A DNA stretch of 10,990 bases, taken from Clostridiales bacterium (GTDB taxonomy: Bacteria; Bacillota; Clostridia; Saccharofermentanales; Saccharofermentanaceae). The notes beneath the pieces were generated by a model, which saw nothing but the letters and a program-made list of their open reading frames with translations, searched no databases and was not told the DNA's origin. Where the stretch lies: positions 1 through 10,990 of the forward strand of contig JAFGGR010000141.1 of the NCBI GenBank assembly GCA_016930475.1, read 5' to 3'. Shown one piece after another: positions 1 to 6,813 of the stretch (its first letter is position 1; every line of letters begins with the position of its first letter). The translations under genes and the position numbers were made by a program.

Positions 1-792
1 ACCGGGATCAAAAAGGTACATCGGCGGGATCTCGGGAGGAGGCCCGGAGTACAGATCCTTCACGTCTCCGATCCAACCATCGACCCTCTCTTTGACGGCA
101 TCGTTGCGCATTTTTGCGGACGGATAAACACGTTCGAACGCGATCGCCGTCAGGAGGATCGTTGCGATAACGGAAATCATCACCCCTACGGCCAGCAGAT
201 GGCGATACCCGACAGTCAGACCGTTACGCGCGCGGTTTTCTTCTCCCCTGGATGTCAGGGAAAGGAGCGGGATCAAACCGAACGCTGCGGGCAACAAGAG
301 ATTGAGGTTGAGCTCGGTCAGCGGATAGACAAAGCAAACGGCCAGGACTGAGCCGAACAAGCCGAGCAGGACCGGTTCCGTTTTTCGAAAAGCGATAACA
401 GGGATTCCGAACAGAAGACTGATGACCGTCGCCAGAATCAAGGTGAATATCCAAGTGAATGCGGGATCATTCGCGCCGTTCTTCAGCGGCAACAAAGACA
501 GCCATTGCTCGAAATCCTCAAACCCCGACACCAGCCCGGAAATGCGACGGACATAGATCAGCGATATGACGACCAGGCAAACAGCCAGAGAAAGAAGTAT
601 CGCGATACGGACGTAGCGGTTCCGCATCGCCGTGAGAATGATAAAGTACAAGATGCACACGAAGAACGCGCGTATGGCGAACGACGCGGACAACAGACGG
701 AACAAGTCCATAAACCAATACACCAAACTGATAGCACACAGAAACGCGCCGGAAGCGCACAGGAGATATCGGAGGCCGCTCTGCTTCTTCAT
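1..792 (-). CDS. Polytopic membrane protein, probable N-terminal part of a transglutaminase-like protein (partial)
   Basis: The reading frame starts at ATG 792-790 and stays open to the window edge, giving 264 residues and no stop. The start overlaps the DUF58 stop as ATGA, with AAGGAG (801-806) eight bases upstream, so the start is well supported. About seven hydrophobic segments lie near residues 9-28, 36-55, 61-80, 112-135, 139-156, 162-180 and 198-219. After them comes a polar stretch with charged and proline-rich parts, probably the beginning of an extracytoplasmic region. In known MoxR-DUF58 operons the third gene is often a membrane protein with a multi-helix N-terminus followed by an external transglutaminase-like domain, and this architecture fits. 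The catalytic Cys-His-Asp part would lie beyond the window, so the transglutaminase call rests on context and topology only. It could instead be another envelope membrane protein. Confidence 0.72.
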   Translation of the reverse strand, partial: MKKQSGLRYLLCASGAFLCAISLVYWFMDLFRLLSASFAIRAFFVCILYFIILTAMRNRYVRIAILLSLAVCLVVISLIYVRRISGLVSGFEDFEQWLSLLPLKNGANDPAFTWIFTLILATVISLLFGIPVIAFRKTEPVLLGLFGSVLAVCFVYPLTELNLNLLLPAAFGLIPLLSLTSRGEENRARNGLTVGYRHLLAVGVMISVIATILLTAIAFERVYPSAKMRNDAVKERVDGWIGDVKDLYSGPPPEIPPMYLFDPG

Positions 793-1982
793 CGGTCGAT
801 CTCCTTGTCTCCGAGATCCTTCGGATGGATCAGGAAGCAGTTCACGCCCATGCGCGCATAGTAATCGGAAACCGAACGCGCCTGATCCTCGAGACCGTTT
901 TGTGTGATCAGGAACAGAGTGACCGTCGCCAAGTCGCCCGAGAAACGCGAAAGAAACGACAACGGCTCGGGAGTCAGAGCGGCACTGAAGACCGAAAGAG
1001 AGTTTTTCCCGATTTCCCATAAGGAGGACAGGCGGTCCTTATAATCCTCGGGTACGGCCGGGGTGAATTTTCGGGTTGCGAGATATATTTTGGCCTTTTC
1101 TATCGATCCGGAGTGAAGGACGGCACATTGTTCCTCTCCATCCTCAGCGAAACCAAGAATACTGACCGGTCGTTGCTCGCGTACCAGGAAAGCGCAAAGG
1201 TCGGCGGCCTGACCAAACAGGCAGTCGACTGTGATGGTTGCTTCCTCTCCCGTTACGGCCGGACGGGTCAGGTCGATGTAGAGCAGGTGGAAGTCCTGTG
1301 TTCCCTTCTCGTATTCCTTGACGTAAAGGACTCCCGTTCTGGCGGTCCTCTTCCAGTTGATGGTTCTCAGGTCGTCGCCGGGTCGATACTCGCGGCCGCC
1401 GACGTTTTCCGATCTCTCGCTGGTCTTTCTCATCGGTGGGATCAGTTCGGAAAAGACGCGCGGTGCCCTGGAAAAACGATTGATCCTCGGAAGGATGGGG
1501 ATATACGCCGGATTATCCGGCAGCTGACTCCGGAGCGGCACTTTATAACGGAAAAATCCGAGAAAGTCGAAAAGTTCGACGGAGGTGACGTGAAATTCGT
1601 ACATCCCCGCATAATTTGAAGTCAGGGGGATATTCAGTATAGCCGGCCGGGTCTTGGTGGCGGACGCATGAAAAGAAAGTTGTTCGCGCCGCACGTCCGT
1701 GCAGTGACCGTGCTCGCAGATCATTCGAATGTGCATGATCGGAAACAAGTCCGAGCAAATGGTGAGTCGGCGGCTGAAGCTCTCGTTTTTGCTCGGAAAC
1801 AGGTGCCTCCGATCCGGCTCGATGCGAAAAGATAAAGCGGCAAAAGCAATTTCGGCGGCGGAAAGAAGGAGAAGGGACAGGAGGAAGACGAGAAGGTAAA
1901 AAAAGACACGCAGTCCGGAGTAGAGAAGTCCTCCCAGACAAACGATCGTTATCAGGATGAAAAAAACTCTTCGAAAACGCAT
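789..1982 (-). CDS. DUF58 domain protein (membrane-anchored, MoxR-associated)
   Basis: A 397-residue protein. Two hydrophobic segments at the N-terminus (about 7-25 and 27-50) would anchor it in the membrane. The DUF58 signature is clear at residues 196-211: GREYRPGDD followed by LRTINWK, with W210 in the conserved position. After it comes a von Willebrand A-like fold beginning near LLYIDLT (234-239). The MIDAS position reads D237-L-T-R-P rather than DxSxS, so metal binding there looks degenerate. The start ATG overlaps the MoxR stop as TAATG and has no convincing Shine-Dalgarno sequence, which points to translational coupling with the ATPase gene. The downstream membrane-protein gene overlaps its stop by four bases. 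DUF58 proteins are known as partners of MoxR ATPases in envelope-related or chaperone-like roles, but the biochemical function is not established. Confidence 0.9.
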   Translation of the reverse strand: MRFRRVFFILITIVCLGGLLYSGLRVFFYLLVFLLSLLLLSAAEIAFAALSFRIEPDRRHLFPSKNESFSRRLTICSDLFPIMHIRMICEHGHCTDVRREQLSFHASATKTRPAILNIPLTSNYAGMYEFHVTSVELFDFLGFFRYKVPLRSQLPDNPAYIPILPRINRFSRAPRVFSELIPPMRKTSERSENVGGREYRPGDDLRTINWKRTARTGVLYVKEYEKGTQDFHLLYIDLTRPAVTGEEATITVDCLFGQAADLCAFLVREQRPVSILGFAEDGEEQCAVLHSGSIEKAKIYLATRKFTPAVPEDYKDRLSSLWEIGKNSLSVFSAALTPEPLSFLSRFSGDLATVTLFLITQNGLEDQARSVSDYYARMGVNCFLIHPKDLGDKEIDR

Positions 1983-2923
1983 TATTTCGGGACCGGGATG
2001 CTCTTTAGCATTTCACCGAGAATCGTCTCGGCGGTTCTGCGCGATGAGCCGGCATCCGACCGCAGAACGATGCGATGAGAAAGAACCGGTAGAATCAGTC
2101 GTTTGACGTCCTGCGGAATGACGTAATTTCTTCCCTCCATCATCGCCAGGGCCTTGGCGGCGTTCATCAGGTGTATGGAGGCTCTGGGGCTGATGCCCAT
2201 CAACAGGTCCGGATGTTTTCGCGAAGTCTGGGCAAAAGCAGAGATGTACTTCTTGATCAAGTCGGCGCATGTGATGCTTGCGGCGCAGTCCTGAAGCATA
2301 AGGATATCCGCGGAGGATATGATCGGCCGGATATCAAGTCCTCCGTTTTGCTGCTCGTTACGAACCAGGATATTCACTTCCTCTTCGGGGGAGGGATAGC
2401 CCATGTGAATAGACAGACAGAAGCGGTCCAACTGCGCGTCGGGAAGCGGGAACGTTCCGGCGTGCTCGATCGGGTTTTGCGTGGCGAGGACCATGAAGGG
2501 CTTGGGAGAAGCGTAAGTCACGCCGTCGACGGTCACCTGTTGTTCCTGCATGATTTCCAGAAGGCTGGATTGCGTCTTCGGCGAGGTTCGGTTAATCTCG
2601 TCCGCAAGTAAAATCTGATGAAAAATGGGGCCGGGGTGAAACTCGAATTCCAGGGTCTTCATATTGTAAACCGAAATTCCGGTAATGTCCGAGGGCATAA
2701 CGTCGGGTGTGAACTGGATGCGGGCAAAACTGCAATCCAGTGACTTAGCCAGAGCGTTGACCAGAGTGGTTTTTCCGATCCCGGGAACATCTTCGAGAAG
2801 AACGTGGCCGCGGGAGAGAAGTGCGATCAAAAGCAGGTTGACGGCGGCATCCTTGCCGACCATCACTCGATTGATATTCGAACGGATACGCTCGACGAGG
2901 CCTAAAATGTCGGCAGTGTCCAT
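1982..2923 (-). CDS. MoxR-family AAA+ ATPase
   Basis: A 313-residue MoxR-type AAA+ ATPase from the chosen start. Visible motifs are Walker A (EDVPGIGKT, K51), Walker B (LLADEINR, D108-E109), sensor 1 in ATQNPIE (N150), the family signature GTFPLPDAQLDRF (156-168), and the lid/sensor 2 motif GISPRAS (R247). Length and motif spacing are normal for the family. MoxR proteins are thought to act as ATP-driven chaperones that mature or remodel protein complexes, often with DUF58/VWA partners, and the two overlapping genes downstream fit that. The frame is open back to an ATG at 2948-2950. I prefer ATG 2921-2923, because GGGGTGA lies four bases upstream and because the likely promoter would start transcription only one or two bases before the 2950 ATG. 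The longer form would have 322 residues. The specific substrate cannot be read from the sequence. Confidence 0.93.
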   Translation of the reverse strand: MDTADILGLVERIRSNINRVMVGKDAAVNLLLIALLSRGHVLLEDVPGIGKTTLVNALAKSLDCSFARIQFTPDVMPSDITGISVYNMKTLEFEFHPGPIFHQILLADEINRTSPKTQSSLLEIMQEQQVTVDGVTYASPKPFMVLATQNPIEHAGTFPLPDAQLDRFCLSIHMGYPSPEEEVNILVRNEQQNGGLDIRPIISSADILMLQDCAASITCADLIKKYISAFAQTSRKHPDLLMGISPRASIHLMNAAKALAMMEGRNYVIPQDVKRLILPVLSHRIVLRSDAGSSRRTAETILGEMLKSIPVPK

Positions 2924-2927
2924 AAAA

Positions 2928-2934
2928 TCACCCC
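2928..2934 (-). promoter_or_regulatory. Ribosome binding site deciding the MoxR start
   Basis: The minus strand reads GGGGTGA, then TTTT, then ATG at 2923-2921. GGTGAT matches the 3' part of the AGGAGGTGAT consensus. The in-frame upstream ATG at 2950 has no comparable site, so this supports the shorter 313-residue MoxR. Confidence 0.55.
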
Positions 2935-2958
2935 GTTTCTTTTGAAACATTCGCTATG

Positions 2959-2988
2959 ATTCTAGCACAGTTGTATTTTTAAGAACAA
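2959..2988 (-). promoter_or_regulatory. Sigma-A-like promoter for the moxR-DUF58-membrane protein operon
   Basis: On the minus strand a weak -35 (TTGTTC, 2988-2983) is followed after 18 bases by an extended -10 (TGC then TAGAAT, the hexamer at 2964-2959). Transcription would start near 2952, giving a leader of about 30 bases before the ATG at 2923. The -35 sits between the arms of the inverted repeat at 2965-3000, so repression or activation at this site is plausible. Identified by eye only. Confidence 0.5.
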
Positions 2989-3000
2989 TAAAAACTGTGC
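2965..3000. repeat. Spaced inverted repeat in the divergent promoter region (possible operator)
   Basis: GCACAGTT (2965-2972) and AACTGTGC (2993-3000) are exact 8-base inverted arms separated by 20 AT-rich bases. Pairing can be extended imperfectly inward. The arms bracket the -35 of the minus-strand moxR promoter, and one arm directly abuts its -10. The right arm ends 21 bases before the -35 of the plus-strand promoter. The arms are too far apart and the setting too promoter-proximal for a simple terminator, since no T-run follows either arm. A dimeric regulator binding site is the favoured reading. Chance occurrence is not excluded. Confidence 0.5.
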
Positions 3001-3021
3001 AAGTGTCCAATTCCGCTCCGG

Positions 3022-3049
3022 TTGATATTAACCATAAAACCTCTATAAT
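3022..3049 (+). promoter_or_regulatory. Sigma-A-like promoter for the LtaS-like/helicase operon
   Basis: TTGATA (3022-3027), a 16-base spacer, and a perfect TATAAT (3044-3049). Transcription would start near 3056, just before the ribosome binding site at 3070-3075. This is the strongest promoter-like sequence I see in the window. Confidence 0.7.
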
Positions 3050-3069
3050 TTAGGATGCGCGGTAATTAT

Positions 3070-3075
3070 GAGGAG
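3070..3075 (+). promoter_or_regulatory. Ribosome binding site deciding the LtaS-like start
   Basis: GAGGAG lies six bases before ATG 3082. The longer in-frame start at 3055 sits at or before the predicted transcription start and has no ribosome binding site, so 3082 is preferred. Confidence 0.75.
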
Positions 3076-3081
3076 TTTTGT

Positions 3082-5613
3082 ATGTTTTCGTTAACACATA
3101 ATCGCTTGCGGTGGACAATAATCGGTGTGATCATCCTGGTCGCGATCATCATCCTAACCGTCAAGTTTAATATTTTTGTCGATCAATACACGACCTCTTG
3201 TATCGGAAATCAGTCCCGGACCATGGGCGTGATCGATTCCGATCAACCACTGACGCAATCATTTATTCCCGAAAAACGGCGCCTCTCGTTCATCGAGGTT
3301 CGCGTCGCGACATATTCCGAAAGCGAAGAAACGGGGCAGGTACTTTTTACGCTGGTCGATCCGGAGGGTATAATCCTGCACCGTCAGGCGGTTCCTCTCG
3401 CCGAGGTCCGGGACAACTCTTATCTGCGATTTAAGACCGACCTGGTGTTGGACCGTAATACGGAATACACCATTCACCTGCAGGCGATCGACGTTCAGGC
3501 TGAGCGGTCCCCGGTGGTTTGGGTATCGGGCGCGTCCACAGGCGCGCAAACGACTGTCTCCATTCCGGATACGTATACGGGCAGTGAACTTCAAATCAAT
3601 GCGCAGTACGGATATCAACAAACCAATTATCCGGCGTTTTTCATTGCACTCCTTCTGCTTTTACTCTGCGGGCTGGCAGCGGCGACGGATCTTCGTTTGA
3701 GTGCCAAACAGTTAAAGAAGACCTCTACGGCCGTTCTGCTCGTAATGCCGCTGATCTCCTTTCTCGTTGTGGAGATTCTCAACGATTTTTCGCTGTTCGG
3801 TAAACAACCGCAGGCGTATATCGTGAACTATATATTCTATCTTCTGATCTACCTCTTGCTCTATGCGTTGATCAATCGCCTGAGGATCAGTGTCATCGCG
3901 GCCAATCTCTTGATCTATACTGTCGCGGTCATCAATTACTATAAGATCCTCTTCCGCGGTGAGCCGGTCCAGTTGTGGGACATCGTGACCGTGCGGACGG
4001 CGGTCAACGTATCCGGGCAGTATCCGCTGTTGCTTTCATCCGCTCTGGTGCTGACCTTTTTGAGTCTTATGCTAATCAGCGTGTTTATCGCCAAACTGGA
4101 TTTTTCCACACAAAATAGGAAGTTTCGCATGATGGGCGGGGTCGCGTCCTTTATGCTGATCGTCGCCCTGATCTTGTCGCTTTTCGCGACGGATCGGTAT
4201 CAGATCACAAGACTGAGCTTCATGCAAAAGCTCGGGATCACGAACAATGTTTGGAACCAGCCCGCGAATTACTCCAAGAACGGACTTCTTTTGGCGCTGA
4301 CCATGAACGCACAGGATCTGATCGTTGAAATGCCGGACGGATACAGCCGTGAAAAAATCATCCTGTTGGAGGACGAGATCAAAGATCGTGCCGCGAGCCG
4401 AAGCGAGGACCGAATGATTCGTCCGGTCGCCCGCAATGCTGCGGAAGCGGCGATCGAGCTTGCCCCTCCCGAACAGCCGGTTCGTCCGAACATCATCGCG
4501 ATCATGTGCGAGTCTTACACCGATCTGACCGACATCGCTCCGTTTGAAACCAATCAAAGCGTGAACGATCACATCTCTTCGCTGAAAGAAGATACCATCC
4601 GGGGCGCGCTCCATGTTTCCACCTATGGGGGAGGAACGGCCAACTCCGAATTCGAGTTTCTGACCGGTAACGCGATGGCTTTCCTGCCGGGCGGCAGTGT
4701 GCCGTATCTGCAGTACGTCGACGAACGTACAGGCTCCTTGGCCTGGACGCTCAAGGATAACGGCTATTCCACTGTGGCGGTCCACCCTTACCTCGGGAGC
4801 GGCTGGAGTCGCCCGCAGGCATATGAACGTTTGGGCTTTGACCGCTTTGTCACGATCGATGATTTTGACGATCCGGAGTACATCCGGGAGTACATAAGCG
4901 ACAAGTCCTCCTTTGATAAGGTGATCGAGCTTTTCGAGCAGAAGGGCGACGCGCCGATCTTCGTGTTCAATGTCACGATGCAAAATCACGGCGGATACGG
5001 AGAGTCGCATGCCAATTTCACCGAGGACGTCCGACTGAGCGAGTATCCCGGTCGTTTCCCTGAAACGGAGCAATACCTGTCGCTGATCCGCCGTACGGAT
5101 GGAGCGGTTCAGGACCTGATCGACTACTTTTCCGCTTGCGATGAGCCGACGATCATCCTCTTTTTCGGAGATCATGCGCCCAGTATGAAGAACGGGTTCC
5201 TTGAGACCATTCTCGACAGCTCGATGGCAGACCTGTCTGCGGAGGATATGTGCAAGTTATATCGGACCGAGTATTTTCTCTGGGCGAACTACGATATCGT
5301 CGAGGCTCAGGACCGTGATATGAGCACCAATTATTTATCTACCTTGCTTCTGGATACGGCCGGCATCGAACTGCCCGGTTACAATGTGTACTTGAAAGAC
5401 TTGTACGGGAAGTATCCGGCGATCAGCACCATGGGCATCATCGACGCGCTCGGGCACCGCTACGATTGTGTCTCGGCGGCTCCCGATGAGGGCGGCATGC
5501 TGGAAAACTATTCCTACTTGATATACAATAACCTTTTTGGAAAAGAAGAAAGAGAAGCCTCCGTTTTTGACGAGCCGGTGCCGGTCTATATGCCGGCTGC
5601 GGAGGATCAATAG
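3082..5613 (+). CDS. LTA synthase family membrane sulfatase (LtaS-like) with N-terminal extracytoplasmic beta-rich domain
   Basis: An 843-residue membrane enzyme of the alkaline phosphatase/sulfatase superfamily. The C-terminal catalytic domain (from about residue 468) carries the LtaS-type residues: metal ligand E477 in MCESYT, nucleophile T519 in GGGTANSEFEF, H568 and W575 in the HPY..GW region, H636 in MQNHGGY, and D697-H698 in FFGDHAP. LtaS enzymes move glycerol-phosphate from phosphatidylglycerol onto a glycolipid-linked teichoic acid chain outside the membrane. Hydrophobic segments lie near 11-28, 183-201, 215-232, 247-265, 270-290, 315-337 and 350-369. Unlike standard LtaS (five helices, about 650 residues), about 150 beta-rich residues (35-180) lie between the first and second segments, probably an external carbohydrate-binding-like sandwich. 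The substrate could be another phosphoglycerol acceptor such as a glycan. The start at 3082 is chosen from the promoter and GAGGAG site. The helicase gene follows after 24 bases. Confidence 0.9.
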   Translation: MFSLTHNRLRWTIIGVIILVAIIILTVKFNIFVDQYTTSCIGNQSRTMGVIDSDQPLTQSFIPEKRRLSFIEVRVATYSESEETGQVLFTLVDPEGIILHRQAVPLAEVRDNSYLRFKTDLVLDRNTEYTIHLQAIDVQAERSPVVWVSGASTGAQTTVSIPDTYTGSELQINAQYGYQQTNYPAFFIALLLLLLCGLAAATDLRLSAKQLKKTSTAVLLVMPLISFLVVEILNDFSLFGKQPQAYIVNYIFYLLIYLLLYALINRLRISVIAANLLIYTVAVINYYKILFRGEPVQLWDIVTVRTAVNVSGQYPLLLSSALVLTFLSLMLISVFIAKLDFSTQNRKFRMMGGVASFMLIVALILSLFATDRYQITRLSFMQKLGITNNVWNQPANYSKNGLLLALTMNAQDLIVEMPDGYSREKIILLEDEIKDRAASRSEDRMIRPVARNAAEAAIELAPPEQPVRPNIIAIMCESYTDLTDIAPFETNQSVNDHISSLKEDTIRGALHVSTYGGGTANSEFEFLTGNAMAFLPGGSVPYLQYVDERTGSLAWTLKDNGYSTVAVHPYLGSGWSRPQAYERLGFDRFVTIDDFDDPEYIREYISDKSSFDKVIELFEQKGDAPIFVFNVTMQNHGGYGESHANFTEDVRLSEYPGRFPETEQYLSLIRRTDGAVQDLIDYFSACDEPTIILFFGDHAPSMKNGFLETILDSSMADLSAEDMCKLYRTEYFLWANYDIVEAQDRDMSTNYLSTLLLDTAGIELPGYNVYLKDLYGKYPAISTMGIIDALGHRYDCVSAAPDEGGMLENYSYLIYNNLFGKEEREASVFDEPVPVYMPAAEDQ

Positions 5614-5637
5614 TCCGGTACATGCCGAAAGGAAACC

Positions 5638-6756
5638 ATGGAAATTCAATCATTTAATGCACTGAACCTGTCCAAAGAGGTGCAAAAGGCACTTCTGGAG
5701 ATCGGTATCAGCGTGCCAACCTCCGTGCAACAGAAAGCATTGCCGCCCATGATGGAGGGCTATAACGTGATCGCGCGCGCGCCGACCGGTACGGGCAAGA
5801 CATTCGCGTTTGGTATTCCGATCCTGGAGTACCTGAACATGAACGTCGATTACATTCAGGCGCTGATCCTGGCTCCGACCCGTGAGCTCGCGCTTCAAAT
5901 CACCTCCGAAATCAAGAATTTGGGCAAGTACATTCACGGTCTGTCCGTCGCTTCCGTCATCGGCGGACAGCACATGGATACGCAGATCAAGAAGCTGGCA
6001 TCTCATCCGCAGATCGTCGTCGCGACCCCCGGAAGACTTCTGGACCACATTAACCGGAGGACGATCTCAATCTCGTCGATTCACACCCTCATCCTGGACG
6101 AGGCGGACGAGATGCTCGACATGGGATTCATCAAGGACATTCGAAAGATTATGAGCAATACCCCTTCGGACAAGCAGATCGCACTGTTCTCCGCGACGAT
6201 GTCGCGCGAGGTAATGAATATATCTTATGAGTACATTCAACGTCCGGTCGAGATCGATGTTGCGCCCAAGGCGGAGGACATGCCCAAGATCCGTCAGTTT
6301 TCGATCACGGTCGCGGAAAAGGACAAGGCGCGGATCCTCGCCGAGATCATTTCACAAAGATCGCTTTCCCGGGTGATGGTCTTCTGCAATACAAAGTCCA
6401 AGGTTCGCATTCTCACCGCCCGTCTCCGCGGTTACGGTCTGTCGGTCGATTGCCTGCACGGTGATATCGTCCAGAAGGCCAGAAACCGGATCATGGAGGA
6501 ATTCAGAAACGGCAAATTCTCGGTGCTGATCGCGACCGACGTCGCCGCCCGCGGCATTGATGTCGCCGACATCGATGCGGTTTTCAATTATGACGTTCCG
6601 ATCGAAAACGAATATTACCTCCACAGGATCGGCCGCACCGGCCGCGCACAAAAGGAAGGCGAGGCATTCACGTTCATCACCTATGCCGATACGGCAAAGA
6701 TGCTCGACATTGCCCGCTACACACGGATCGAGCTTGAAGAACTGAAATACGACTAG
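5638..6756 (+). CDS. DEAD-box ATP-dependent RNA helicase (minimal core)
   Basis: A 372-residue protein with the complete DEAD-box helicase core: Q motif (F6 upstream, Q31 in PTSVQQKALP), motif I APTGTGKT (K54), Ia PTREL (80-84), Ib TPGR (130-133), motif II DEAD (154-157), motif III SAT (185-187), motif IV region VMVFCNT (246-252), motif V ATDVAARGID (299-308) and motif VI HRIGRTGR (329-336). These enzymes unwind short RNA duplexes or remodel RNA-protein complexes, typically in ribosome assembly, mRNA decay or cold adaptation. The protein ends soon after motif VI, with no DbpA-type RNA-binding domain or basic/RGG tail, so it is shorter than CshA- or DeaD-type helicases. Motif I has Pro49 where Gln is usual. 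GAAAGGA lies about four bases before the ATG. It probably shares a transcript with the LtaS-like gene and ends at the terminator downstream. Confidence 0.94.
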   Translation: MEIQSFNALNLSKEVQKALLEIGISVPTSVQQKALPPMMEGYNVIARAPTGTGKTFAFGIPILEYLNMNVDYIQALILAPTRELALQITSEIKNLGKYIHGLSVASVIGGQHMDTQIKKLASHPQIVVATPGRLLDHINRRTISISSIHTLILDEADEMLDMGFIKDIRKIMSNTPSDKQIALFSATMSREVMNISYEYIQRPVEIDVAPKAEDMPKIRQFSITVAEKDKARILAEIISQRSLSRVMVFCNTKSKVRILTARLRGYGLSVDCLHGDIVQKARNRIMEEFRNGKFSVLIATDVAARGIDVADIDAVFNYDVPIENEYYLHRIGRTGRAQKEGEAFTFITYADTAKMLDIARYTRIELEELKYD

Positions 6757-6769
6757 AAAACTTGAATTC

Positions 6770-6796
6770 GCGGACGGCAATGAGCCGGCCGCTTTT
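6770..6796 (+). terminator. Rho-independent terminator after the helicase gene
   Basis: A stem of GCGGACGGC (6770-6778) and GCCGGCCGC (6784-6792) with one mismatch and a five-base AATGA loop is followed by TTTTCGTTT. It lies 13 bases after the helicase stop, between two convergent genes. On the minus strand the hairpin is also present but the following bases are not a clean T-run, so it fits plus-strand termination best. Confidence 0.7.
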
Positions 6797-6813
6797 CGTT
6801 TCGCCCCCGAAAA

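Noticed and set aside
505..861. 118-codon plus-strand frame near the left end
   Set aside because: It lies opposite the continuous membrane-protein frame that is translationally coupled to DUF58. The Arg/Gln/His-rich product shows no domain.
4072..5175. Long open frame (367 codons) on the minus strand opposite the LtaS-like gene
   Set aside because: It lies fully antisense to a gene with intact catalytic motifs, its product is rich in Arg, Asp and His with no recognisable domain, and it has no ribosome binding site I would trust. It is a codon-bias shadow.
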